DNA from: Carallia brachiata
Taxonomy: Eukaryota; Streptophyta; Magnoliopsida; Malpighiales; Rhizophoraceae
Length of the DNA stretch: 64,000 nucleotides
Assembly (NCBI GenBank): GCA_021464245.1
Contig: JADCRB010000046.1
Span: 310,001 to 374,000 of the forward strand
Direction: 5' to 3'
Under the pieces are notes generated by a model, which was given only the letters and a program-made list of their open reading frames with translations, ran no database searches and was not told the origin of the DNA. Positions 16,625 to 28,881 of the stretch are shown here, piece after piece. How positions within the stretch are numbered: the first letter of the stretch is position 1; each line of letters opens with the position of its first letter. The position numbers were made by a program, and so were the translations under genes.

Positions 16625-19600
16625 CTATGAGCCATTCATCGTAGTAGTATCCACATGGACTCCATTGGCATCTTCCAGAATCTTGCCATTCACTTGGGCT
16701 CTTGGCCTCTGAACAAGATAAAAAGGACCATCATAAAAGTCAATCTGAATTACAGATTGCAGAGCTATTTCATGGAGAAGTTGAGAAAAGAATCACCATA
16801 CCCATTCTGCAGGGTCTACTGAGTTCCCATTCAAGAGCTTGTGATTCTCTTCCTTGGTCTTGCTATCCTTATCTTTGGTGCTCAGTGGTAACAACAGAGA
16901 TGCAGCACCAATGGTCCGATCAGGCAGTTCTGAAATTAAAAATTCAAATCAGCACCATCCTTCAACCTCAGTGATGCCTGAAGAGAACGTGCTGAAGGAA
17001 AGAATAGCATGACAATATGTAGAAAAAATATTCAAACCTGGCAATTTCTTGTCTATGAAGAACACCACTAAACTGACAGTGTACCTGCGGAAGCATCAAC
17101 TAAAGAACAAATCAGAAACCCAAGAAACCAAAATGTTGTTTCACAGATAATACAATATTAGATGCACAGATTCTGCATACCATGCAACAACAACATCAAC
17201 TGAGTAATGTTTTCGGGATGCTATGATTAAAAGGCTCTGAATCACGGCAATCAACCAAGCTAGCTGCTTTACACACCTACAAATGTGCCAAAGACAAGTT
17301 CAGATCAGTAATCTAACAAGAAGGCAACCTTTTGCGGTGGGCTCATTTAGAAGTGGGCGAGTCGACAATGACAAGCCCAGTTTTACCTTCGAGTGCCATA
17401 CTTCTGATATGTCAGGACAAAGACCAGAGTAAATATCATGTGAGATGAAAAGATCAAATCACCACACCCGTATACTATGCCGTGAGGAACTGCAAAATAT
17501 CAAACAAAATTACTGTGGAAGGACTCTTGACAAAACACAAACAAAAAACCAGTAACATTCAGAGTAACTGACAATTAATTAGAAGTACTTCAAATACACT
17601 CTGTGGATGTGGTAGGGTGGCAAGTTTTGAGCCCTGCAAAATGAAGAACCACCCAACAATTAATTTACATTGTACCGCAGAGATGATAGCACTTCAACCT
17701 AAATAAAAGGCATATGAAAGATTCACGCTGCTAACATGACAGAAATTGTGGAGTCAAACACATTGATAACAGAAATTTACCTCACGGCAATGATAATTCG
17801 GACCTGGAAGCTGGGTTGAATAGAATGTAATTATCCGAAGAATTTGGCAAACCTGGAACGGAAAATAAGCCAAAAACACTCAGCACAGTGAACAGGGATT
17901 ACACAAAATTATGCTATGCAATCCCCATGGGATCAAAAAAGAAAAAATCAGATGGATCATCAATCTGGAAAAGAAAAAAATTATTTGAACCCAAACACCA
18001 GCATATCATGCACCCACATCATTGAATACTGGAAGTTCCAGGAAAACCAAATTTATGTATATTAATAGTTAATGTAAACAACCACATAATTCTTTTAGTT
18101 AAAACAGAGAAAAAAGTGATTGTATTTCTTTAACTATTTTACTCAAGGGGTAACAAAAAAAATGGAGAACTTGAAAGATTAGTAAGAAAGCTCCAACTAT
18201 GATGTAAGTGCCTATAACTCACGAACCAGCATCTTCAAAATATCTTTGGTACTTACATGGGCATGGATCTGTAATTTCCAAGCTAGCATTTCAATTACAA
18301 CATTTCTCGCTAAATGTCTGTATGCTGAGGATTATACGGTAAGGTTTCAACATCAAAACGTGGTTGTGACAAATTTGCACTTACAACTAGAAATGCTAGA
18401 ACCCTGCACCAAATTAGAACAGTGTAGATCTTTTTGCTCTTGAAGACAAAGGGGTAGAATGTCCACTGCAACAAATATACCCAAAATCAAAGGGATATTA
18501 GGACACCATAGATTTCTTTGAAGAAAAGAATCCAAGATCGTGAAAGAATAGGCAGTGTCGATATATGTTCTAGCATTTTCCATTCACACATGAAAATACC
18601 AATCAAGTAGAGTAACAACCATACACCAAAAACCATGGACAGAGACCCAAGAGGGCAAGCAGCTCGCATGTGGTTTCCACAAAACAAAACATGGCCACAC
18701 TGAACTCCGTCCGAGAAAAATAAAAAGCCTCAATGAATCAAGATAAACATATTTAAAAAGCCACAAAATATCCTGAATTCAACATTAGACAGAATCATCA
18801 GATAACCCTGTGCATGATTTGAGCAAGTCAGTTAGTATATACAGCCAGATTAGCACAAATCTATTCAGCACAAGTTGGTCGGTTATTTTACCGAATTTCA
18901 GAGTTGATGTGCACTTCCTTTCCACCTCTACATCAACCCCCATCCAGTTCCCAAAAATGAAAAAACGGAGCAACTGTTTCCAGAAAATATTTTACCAAAC
19001 CATTTTCACAGTTGAATGATGTAACCTGTTTTAGTTATCTTATCCAAATGCAAGACGATAGAACACAAGGTATCTGCAAAATGTTTTCGCTTATCTAATA
19101 GAAGCACCTGCAAATATCAAATTTACAATTTAAAATGAATAATAAAAACTGCTAATTCATCAAGCCTGACACCTTTGGGAAACAATTCCTTTCCAAAAAA
19201 GAATTCAATAAAAGCCAGTAGACTGAAAAGGGGAAAAAAGGGAATATGGTTGAAGTAACAATGAGGAACAAAGGAAGCAGTTACAACATAGAAAGAGAGA
19301 ACCTTACCAAGACAAAAGATAAAAATACGAAGGTGAACAACATCTCACTAATGTGACCTTTATCTTGCCCAAGCTCCTAAATTTACAACAAAAAATCAGA
19401 AAAAAGAAAGCAGCATACATGAAAAAATTAAACAAAATTGTATAAACTGAGACAAACCGGAAGAAGAAGAAACCCAAGATCCTGCAATACTGGCCCCGGT
19501 TGGTGTAGATAATGGACTCCACGGGCAGCCAAACCATGTATGTACTGCAGGAATGTAAGACATCAAATACAAGAATAAAAAAAGAAAAAGAAAAGCATCC

Positions 19601-20349
19601 AACAGGAAATACACATATTGCAGAAGAAAGAAGAAAAACCTCAACCAATACCGTGAATATGAATAACAATATAATACTTCTATTCCCAGAATATGTGACA
19701 TGAACACAAATACCTAATATATGATCCCAGAGTAACATATAACAAGATATCACCATCTTTGCAAGTAAATATCCAAGATAACAACGAAACCTTAATCAGA
19801 ACAAATGATATAAAAATTCACCCAAGGCTGTCCGAGTGAACTAAAATTGACTTGACAGATGGTAAACTTCAACAACAGACGATGAACATGAACTCCAAAC
19901 TCCATCTCGTCAAAGAAACTGGCAAATTGATCAAAAGAGTTGACTCGAAACCAAAATCAATTAATCACATTTTGTTTTCAAATACATAGCAGGAAAGAAA
20001 CATATGGAGACACAGAACCCCAATAACACTTTGTCAAAATAGTCAGAATTTCTAGAAAGAGAACGGAAACCTGAAAAATAAGCCCGGCGAGTATGTATTT
20101 CCAGTTTTCCGCCAAAAGATTGATCTCCATGTTTGTTTCTGCACAAATTCTCTTCCATAGCTGCAGACCCATAACAACACCATCTTGTCAGAACAAAACA
20201 AAAAGGCCCCAGAATCACATAACAACCTTAAAAGCAAAGAAATTTACCCCCTTTAACACACAAGGAAGATTTAGAATCCAAAGACGACGAAAAGAGAAAA
20301 AAAAAAAAAAAAAAACCTTTGAAGCCTCGCGACCAATGTAAAGCGTCAT
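16625..20349 (-). CDS. IPCS: Inositolphosphorylceramide synthase (PI:ceramide inositolphosphotransferase)
   Basis: Twelve exons (minus strand): 20317-20349, 20071-20160, 19458-19544, 19308-19376, 18385-18465, 17781-17852, 17573-17633, 17387-17489, 17181-17276, 17038-17084, 16802-16929 and 16625-16708. Phases agree throughout and give 316 residues, normal for plant IPCS. The enzyme moves phosphoinositol from phosphatidylinositol to ceramide in the Golgi/trans-Golgi membrane, the first step to GIPC sphingolipids. Several hydrophobic spans are visible. The lipid-phosphatase-type catalytic triad is His181 (in SSHMIFT), His222 and Asp226 (in SRKHYSVD). The N terminus [15 protein letters not shown] and the Asn-rich C-terminal tail match the ERH1/IPCS type. 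The first exon is tiny (11 codons) and its donor runs straight into a T-rich tract on the sense strand. No lesions were found. Which of the plant IPCS paralogues this is cannot be told. Confidence 0.93.
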
Positions 20350-20956
20350 CTTGTTGTTGTCGTGTAAACACTGTTTCCATAGTACTTCAAAACCCAACTG
20401 TTAAGGTCGACATTGTAAATTCCCTCAAAAAAACACACGTAATCTACCTTAACTTCATCAAATTCCCCCACCCTCCAGACTTAATTTTAATACCAGAAAA
20501 AAGAATTAACCGAACCGACAGGGAGAATCAGCAAGACAGAAATAGAAAGAACACGCTTTGTTCTTGACCGACCAAGAGGGAATCGATCGGGATCGGAAAG
20601 CCAGCAGTTGAAGGAGCTATAAGATGAAAATAAAGATTAAAAAAAAAAGGCTCTTCAATAAAAAAGATCAAACACAAAATGAAAAGAGTAAAATTTAAGA
20701 GGAATCAGTAACCAAAAAGAGGATTTTAGAAAAGGCAAAAAAAAGAGATGGGAAAAGGCCTCCCTGGTAATGGTTCTATTCTACACTGAATGTGTCTGGC
20801 TAGAAAACGCGAGAAGGACACGGTGGAGAGGCGGACAGTTGAGAGAAAAATGAAAAAAGAAGGGGCCTTTTCAGTCAAGGCTAAGCTAAGCGACCCGACC
20901 CCACTCCCCCCGGTCCCTGCCCCACCTCTCCTACTACTACTAACTAGGAAAGCGAG

Positions 20957-21031
20957 TGATAGAGAGAGAGAGAGAGAGAGAGGCAGAGAGAATCAGAGCG
21001 AGAGAGAGAAAGAGAGAGAGAGAGAAAGAGA
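20957..21031. repeat. Compound GA-rich tract at the IPCS 5' end
   Basis: Two GA runs separated by short interruptions, about 620 bases upstream of the IPCS ATG. It reads as CT on the IPCS sense strand, a pyrimidine-patch composition common in plant core promoters and 5' UTRs. Confidence 0.8.
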
Positions 21032-24000
21032 CTCATTTAAAAGTGCTAAAAGGACACAAAACGTGGCTTAATTAACGAACAGTTAAAAATCTGAGAATCT
21101 CGTTAGAACGTAGAAATATTATGTAATAACAAAAAAATAATAAAATAGTATGAATGTTTAAGTAATTAAAATTTAAAAAATAAAAAAATTAAATGTAATT
21201 AGATAAATTATATAATTATTTTATTTTCATTTAAAATTAAATTGTATAATAAAACTCTTAAAATAAAATGAATGAGCGATGGATAAAAGCTGATATAATT
21301 TATTAAATTATAAAAAATATACTAAATTTTAAAAAAATATATAACTGTTAAATATGTTAAATAAATTATGTGCCCTTTACAAGTTTTTTTTTTTTTTAGC
21401 TTCCTATCTTATGTACCTACCTAACCAAACTCTAAATTTTGTTGTAAAAGTTCAATTCTCTCAAAACTGAAAGAAAAAGGGAATATTTTGCAAAAAACCG
21501 TGGACAAAGCCCACATATCCCTTGCTGGACAAAAATGATGGAGAGTAGAAAAGGAACGGCAATGTCTGTCTTTTTAATTGTTTTTGTTTACTGTTAACAT
21601 AACACTGTCCGCCCCTTTTGGCCTGTCAAAATTTTGTTCACAAAAAGCCTTTACTTTTGATTTTTTTTGTTGATTAATAACTGATTATTATAAGGACTAC
21701 AAAGATGCTCTCGGGCGTTTGGTCTAAAAAGGTAAAATCTTATTTGGACAAACAAAAAAAAAAATATCATAAATATATTAATTATTAAATATATAGATTG
21801 AAATTAAAATAACTCTCGCCTGTCTCATAAAAAAGATAACGTTGGATTTATATTAACATACAATCTGTTTAATATTTAAAACATTATTTTTTTAATTTAA
21901 TTATTTCATATTCAATCATATCCTAAGAAAAGTGAGTTACCAAAAGTTTCGTGATTACAAAAATTTGAGTACTTTGGAACGACCAAAATACCTGGTCATA
22001 GGGGACATTGAGCTCGGCAGCCGAGATAACCGATTCCTTCCTCCAGTTTTTTAAAAATTTTGAAAGGAAATGATTTTTTTAATTTTTTTGCTTTCAGTAT
22101 ACAGTTTAATATTAAATAATAATAATATAATAATATAATTAATTTAATAATATTAAATAATTTATTTAATTTTTTTTCAATTTTACTTTTTTAATAATAT
22201 ATATTATTTTATTACCAATTAAATATTATTATCTAATATTTCTTTTTTTATCATTTGACAGTCTCGGAATGGAACACAAATCAGGGCCACGTGGGCCGGT
22301 GGGCGGCGCTTTGTTCGACAAATCATCCATTGTAACGTGGCGATTAAGAACATGCGCATGCGCGCGTCTGTCGTTAATTTGTTCTCGCAAGACAGGGTTA
22401 CAGACATGGCATGGGATAATTTACGACCTCAATTGTCTTTTTACTGGAATCTGGAAACCCTGCTGGTTAGCTGCCCATCATTGATTACCGACAGAATTTA
22501 ATAATTATTTATTTTTTAAAATCCAACCATCAAATCGTACATTTTTTTTTTTTATCATTTCGATTGATACTTAATAAATCTCATCAAATATTTTTTAACT
22601 ATATATCTCTATTTTTTATAAATAGAAATCGTAAACGACTTAATACTATGGCAAACATATATACACGTATTAATATGAGTTGTTTAATAACTAGATTTAA
22701 AAAAAATTTAAATAAACTGTTATATATTGTTGGATAAATTATATATCTTTCTAAAGTTAAAGTATTAAATCGTGTAGTAAAGTCCGTGAGAAAATTTTAT
22801 TTGAAGTATAATTTTCTTTTAATTTATTTTTACACAAAAAAAAAAAAGAAATTATACTCTAACAGTAAAATCTGCGTATTACTGTGGCTTGTTTTCTAAT
22901 TTTTACAAGCCGAATATGCTACATAGAGGAGTGTTCTAAGCTTTGCTAGTCTCAGTCGATCGTCTTTTGTTAAGGCAAACGTTGCGCAATCTATGTTCAC
23001 ACAGTCTCAATTTTCTATATATATATATATATACCTGATTTTATCAAGTTGTTGATATTGTGACATATTTAATTACTATATCACATTCAAGAAAAGAGCC
23101 ATGTCGTCATGAAGCTATCTAAAGTTGAAACCAAATTGCCGACCAAATCTAAAAATTTTATCATGATGAGCATAGGATTATGCAAGACTTTATATATTAT
23201 ATTACATAAATAGATGGATTTGTTAACAGAACATTCCATAGTGATGGAATAGAGAGGGTCGGGGGCCGCTCAAGAAGCAAAATAATTAAACTTGCAGCAT
23301 CGCATGTACTTTAGCTCAAAGTTGATCCATGTTGATCATTGTTCTTACAAGCTATCATCGCCTTTTTATATGTACTTCATGCGTTGGAAATCAGATTTTG
23401 ACCCGACCTTCCTTATAAACGAGAAAGGCATTTGAATTTGATTGACCCCCACTAAAATTGCTTTACAATTTTGGATGCATGAACACTAAACTCGAAATTT
23501 CTGCCGAAAGTACATTAATGTAGATTAATGGGTTCTAATTTCGTTAAGACTGTAAATAAGAATAGAATTATTTTAATATTGATTCATAGATAATATGTTT
23601 AATATATATGTAAATACCTTTTTTTAGATAAAAGAAATGGATGCATAAGGAGACAAAAAACCAAAAAAAAAAAAAAAAAAAAGACATATCCATGCAATGG
23701 TTAAAATCAAAGGTGATTACTACAGTGAGAGCACAGTAAGAAAAACCCCGACCGCCTTATAGAAAAGAAATTTCTTTTTTTTAGTTATATGGATGTTAAT
23801 TGAAGATAAGATGAATAAATTTTAGCAAAATATCTCAATTAGTTACCTAAAAATATGAAATAGAATTAATTGTTTAGAGCAATTTATTCCCCGACATTAT
23901 ACGAAGAGATTAGAAGTTCGATTCTTACCTTTTTTTTTTTATTTTTTTTCTTCTCAATTATAATAATGTGGATTTTAATCCTCTTTTTTTTTTTTTTAAG

Positions 24001-24360
24001 AAAAAGAAAAACACGAGACAAGACCAATTTGGTTTGGCTGTCTGTACTTTTACCTGAGTCATTTGCCTCATTTGCCGACGGGGGGGCCCATTGCCAATTT
24101 GAAATTGAAGGTTGGATTTTCTCAGTGCTATAGTTATTCAAAGCAATTTATTGTTATAGCTTTGTGCATCATGAAATTTTGATTATGTTTCATCAAAAAA
24201 GCAAACAGAAAAAGAAAAACAGAAAGGAGGCTTTCAATACGGCCAACTTTTAGAAACAAATTTTCAAGATAATTTTGGGTAAAATCAGATTTTTGAACGA
24301 GAAGCATATATATGAACTCAATCATCCCTACACTTTCTTAGAATTATTATCCGGAAATTT

Positions 24361-24745
24361 GTAGAAATTGCATGTTTTTTTTTTTTTTTTACTGTAACAG
24401 AACCATTGCATTAATAATCGGCAAGAAAAGTACATCGCAACGACGCAAGAACGTCGAAAATACCTGCATACAACAGGAGGACACATCGGCACAAAAGCTT
24501 ACAAATTATCTGGTCACAACGACTTTTAACAAATTGGGTACAAATCTCAATATTACTTACTGAATTGTTATAAAACCTAATTAGACCTGATGTACTAACT
24601 AAATCCACATCAGTCGGAGAAAACTGCAATCTGCAGTACAAGCCGCATTACAGCAGATAAACTACAGAACTCACCGGATACCTCCCACAATGAATTCTAA
24701 CACAGTCAAAAAACTAACATGTAAACAAGTCGTAGAAATTGCATG
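24361..24745 (-). mobile_element. Retroposed insert with poly(A) tail and 14-bp target duplication
   Basis: gtagaaattgcatg occurs at 24361-24374 and again, identical, at 24732-24745. Between them lie 357 bases that begin (plus strand) with a T run from 24375, which is a poly(A) tail if the insert is read on the minus strand. Long target duplications plus a poly(A) end are the mark of LINE-mediated retroposition. The insert is too short and frame-poor to carry reverse transcriptase. It could be a 5'-truncated LINE 3' end or a copy of an mRNA 3' UTR; the source is not identified. Confidence 0.75.
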
Positions 24746-26286
24746 TTATCTATTTAGATGAGGATGTTGTGCATCCTAGAGTTGCCCAAAGTTGGCAAAG
24801 CAAGTAGGCTTTTATATGTCTTATAATTTGCGTTTGGATTTCTAACACTACAAAGAGACTATGCTTTAAAAACGTGTATTTCACTAGACCACACCGATAA
24901 ATTCAATACACTTGATCACAAAACAATATATAGATTTGTCCATCGGCATTTGCGTTAGGCATAGAAAGCTTAACTCCATATGCTAAGATGTTATTTAATG
25001 CGTTTTTTGGATAGCGGCAAGCCTAACATTGGAATTTGAAAATTGTCACCTTTTCTGGTTTGAGAGCTTAACATTTCTTTGGTTATTTGTTATTACAAAG
25101 AAAGGCAAGAAACCAAGAAATAATAAAAAATGTTACTAAAATTCAAATACACTACTAAAGGATTTTAACAAAGTACTATAATCAATTGTGCTAGCTTTTC
25201 TTTATTAAGGTATTGGGAAAGCACCATGTGCACACAAAATATATTATGACCAAGTGATCAAAAACATTGATTAACACGACCAACGTTGCATCCATAATCT
25301 GGTCAAAGTATTACAGAAAAATGACTTGAATACTGGATTAATCCAACTCTACGTCTCTACCACAACCTTTATTTTTTGTTTATATTATAGCTGCAGGAGC
25401 ATGTGCCTCCTACGTGGACTAGGAAAAAAGAAAACTCCTAGGTGAAGGAAGAGAGAATGCATTGATGGATACAGCACATATGGTTGCAGATTAATATCAA
25501 TAATTATATATATATATATAAAAACCAGTTGGGGTCATTAAGGTGTCGACAATTGTGGCCATTTCTTAGGTGGATTGGCCATTCGTTAACAGAAAGCTTC
25601 AATTGGCTACATCCTGGAAATTTCTTTGAATCTTGTTTCTGAAACATTTTATCGTCCTATTTCCTCCAGAAAGAGAAATCACCAAAGTGATAGGAATAGC
25701 CTGTAGCACAACATTTTCCCTTTTCATTTAAATTGATTCCAATTCAGCTTTAAATTCGAAACCTTTAAAGACAAATTCTTAAACTAGCGAGTTAGTGTTT
25801 ATGAGAAAACTATTTCTTTTCGAATCCAATTAAATTGAGAAGAAGAAAAATTTTTTTTTTTTTGGTCAAATGAGGAGAAAATTTAACAACAATAATAATA
25901 TATACAATTTGGAATTATGGACCTCACCTTAAATTGGAAATTTTGAATTGCCAAGGCCTAGTCAAGAATGTCACGGCCGGATCCACCTTTGTCGGGCAAA
26001 ACATCATATGAATAATTTTGGGCTGTCAGAGCCCAAACTGACATCCATAAAAAATTTCAGCCCAACTTTATCAATAATTAGGCCCAGCCTTTAGTGCAGA
26101 AAGTCGAGCCCAAATTTAGTTTTTTGTATTTATTTATTTATTTTTAATTTTTCCCTCAAGATGCGAATCTCTGACAACAACCTAATCTTCCTCTTTCTTG
26201 ATCATCCTGTCAGAATGACGGAATTTCATGTCAGAAAAAATTGGCAATTGAAAAACCCTAATCCCTAATTCCTTTCATCGTTAACC

Positions 26287-27634
26287 ATGGCGCTTTATGG
26301 ATTCAAAGTGAGCTCTGGCTTTGGTTATCATTACCCTCTTGTTTTCCTTCTTCTATTTTGCAATTCCTTTTAAATTCCGCTTCTTCTTTTTTTTTTTTGT
26401 ATTTTATTTTACAAAAATAAAAGCTTGGATCTTTTTGCTGCTATCCCTGCTGTAGGTGGGTCTTGGAGATAAAGGAAAGATTCTGCAGCTTTCATGTTCT
26501 TGCATTGATGGTTTCAGGAAGCCTAACCGTTTCTTTGCTCCTATTCTGAAGCAAAAGGATGTGTTTTTTGCTACTGCTTTTTCCGCCAAACATTATGGGA
26601 GTCTCAAGTTCGGTTCCAGGAGGGCATGTGAGTTTGTTATCTCTGACATGTGAAATTTTGCACAAGTTCTGTTTACTTGTCTTTTTTTTTTTTTTTATAA
26701 TAGAGAATGTGTAGTGAATTGGGTACCCTTTGCTTTGCGCTAACAATTTCTGGTGATTGTAGGTGTTGAATCGGTTAAGTTTTTCGTTCGCTTTGGCATC
26801 CCCTTTTTCTTAGTTTGAACTTATTTTGAGCCCTTTTTCTTAGTTTTATTTATATTACCTTTTACTGTCTTAGAGCTCCAGGTCTATTGCTCAAAATTGC
26901 CTGTGGTTTACCCTTAAATAAGAACATAACTGCAAAAATATGCCTCATTGGTGTATGCATATGATGAATTCTCTAGCCTATCACATTTTTGCGCTTACAT
27001 TCATGAAATTGATTGCCAGGACTTTGGCAAATCTAACTCTTCATTTTTATTTCTCATAGCTTCTTTTGTCGAATGTTCCCGGCTATTGTCATTGAGAGCA
27101 TGTCAAGTAAAAAGTGAGGACTCAGAAGATATTCGGAGCAGTGAAAGCATCATATTGGATGAGCAAAGCTTAGTGCAAGACCTACAGAAAGCAATCAAAG
27201 AGGAGAACTATGCTAAAGCTGCAAAAATCAGGGATAGCCTCCGTGTACTCCAGGAGGATAGCAAGGCTTCTGTATTGGCGGCAAATGCTCGGTTTTATAA
27301 TGCATTCAGGGAAGGAAATCTCGCTGCCATGCAAACCATATGGGCAAAAGGGGATCATGTATGTTGTGTGCACCCAGGTGCAAGTGGGGTTCTTGGTTAT
27401 GATGATGTCGTTGAAAGCTGGGAAGTTGTGTGGATGAACTACGATTTCCCACTAGATATTGAATTGAAGAACACTCGAGTTCATTTCAAGGGAGATGTAG
27501 GCTATGTTACTTGCGTGGAATTCGTCAGGACAAAAGGTAGCAGTTGGGGGGCACAGTTTGTAACAAATGTTTTTGAGAGGATTGATGGCTGCTGGTTTAT
27601 CTGCATTCATCATGCTTCTCCTGTTGACCTGTGA
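26287..27634 (+). CDS. UVR-motif plus SnoaL/NTF2-like domain protein, probably plastid-targeted
   Basis: Exons are 26287-26307, 26456-26627 and 27108-27634, giving about 239 residues. An alternative acceptor at 27098 would add three residues; the choice rests only on phase. The first roughly 64 residues are rich in Ser, Lys, Arg and Phe and poor in acids, like a chloroplast transit peptide. Residues of about 86-120 (from LVQDLQKAIKEENYAKAAKI) match the UvrB/UvrC interaction motif, a helical hairpin. From about 125 to the end (NARFYNAFREGNLAAM, then CVHPGASGVLGYDDVVESW) the sequence matches the SnoaL-like / NTF2-like fold. Plant proteins of this architecture are conserved, but I know of no proven biochemical role, and the UVR motif alone does not imply DNA repair. 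The frame is intact. Confidence 0.85.
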
Positions 27635-28881
27635 ATTGGAGCATATTGACAGTTGATTTTTGCGTTACAGCCAAATGGGAGAAAAAAAAAAGAAGCCTAT
27701 CACAAATTGCCAAGTAATTGTAGAGCACATTGAGGTTTTAGTTGACATAGAGTGTCTGCACAATATTGAAGTGTTGAGGATGCTTCAGCAAACGTTCTAA
27801 GCATTTATTTACGGAATGGCTTGTCTGAATGTTCTATCAATGAAAAATATGCAAATGCTTCGTTGATTTCCCCATTTCTTCTTAGGTTTCTCTTTTCATG
27901 AGATATAACATTGTTTTAATGCTTGGACAGAATTTTGATTTAAGCATTTCAGATTCTGTAATTAAAGCATTTTCATTGGCATTAGAGGTCAGAGGAACCA
28001 AAAATACTCATCAGATCAATAGTGCTTTCCAAGTTGGGTGTGGTGTCAACCAGTACGAAGTTGATACGGATGTTATCGTCTGCTCCAGCAATGTCCGGTC
28101 ATTCAATCCTTTGATTGCAAAATGCAATAGTTCCTTCAGCCTTGCCTATTTTTGAGCTGTACATTTCATGATACTAATTTTTCAGACAAAAATGGCATTA
28201 CTGAGGTGACAAAGCTCCTACAAAATTCTGATGGCTTATGAGTTGCAAGAGTTCTGCTACATCCTGATGAAACACAACAGAGTTGCTCGTTTTCCCCTCT
28301 CTCTCGCTCTCTCTCTCTCTCAAAAGTCTTTGTGCTGGGGTTGCAATGGACAAATTTGGCTGGCGGCCAACCCCTGCAAGCACTCTAATCCTTTCAGAAA
28401 TCCTATTCCATTTTCTTGTAACTTGTAATTAGCTTTAAAGATGAGTCATTCACCAGAGCCGTGTGCGTCCTTTTTCTCTTTATTGTTGCACATCGGATCG
28501 GAGACTTTTGTTAATTTTGTAATGCCAGGTCGGTCTATTACTGGTATTCAAATTTCTCACATCCAATTATTCCCACACGCACATGCAAAGATGAAGATTG
28601 GAATTCTACTCAAGACGAGTTTTAGTTTTGTTATGCCTCTCCCATCCATACATGGGTAGGTTTTTAGATTTTTGTGGAATTTCTACTTGTGCTTAATGTT
28701 TTTCAGATTATCTGGTTACTAAAGTAGCCTCGTTATCCGTTGTTCTGTTTATTGTATCTATATCTTTGTTAATGGCTTTGTACTCTTGAAATGATCAATG
28801 AAATCTTTTTACTATTGGTAAAAAAACATGAAAAAGATAAAGGGACGAAAGACAACAACCAGCCACCGTGGTACGTGAACC
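27635..28881. other. Spacer between convergent genes
   Basis: Contains the 3' UTR of the UVR/SnoaL gene and of the DUF3527 gene, plus a CT microsatellite at about 28299-28320. A plus-strand frame at 27898-28155 has no recognisable similarity and is not called. Confidence 0.5.

Larger units (their letters stand above)
20350..26286. other. IPCS 5' region and a gene-poor spacer
   Basis: 20350-21070 holds the IPCS 5' UTR and promoter, including GA tracts at 20957-21031. The rest is AT-rich with poly-A/T runs, a TA microsatellite near 23018, a GC-rich island at about 22260-22400 containing a G-box core (ccacgtggg), and the retroposed insert at 24375-24731. No protein-coding gene is supported. Confidence 0.55.

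Noticed and set aside
22269..22484. Frame in a GC-rich island with a G-box
   Set aside because: The translation resembles no protein I know; the island is noted as spacer content only.
27898..28155. 85-residue plus-strand frame after the UVR/SnoaL gene
   Set aside because: It lies in the probable 3' region, with no family similarity and no splice continuity.
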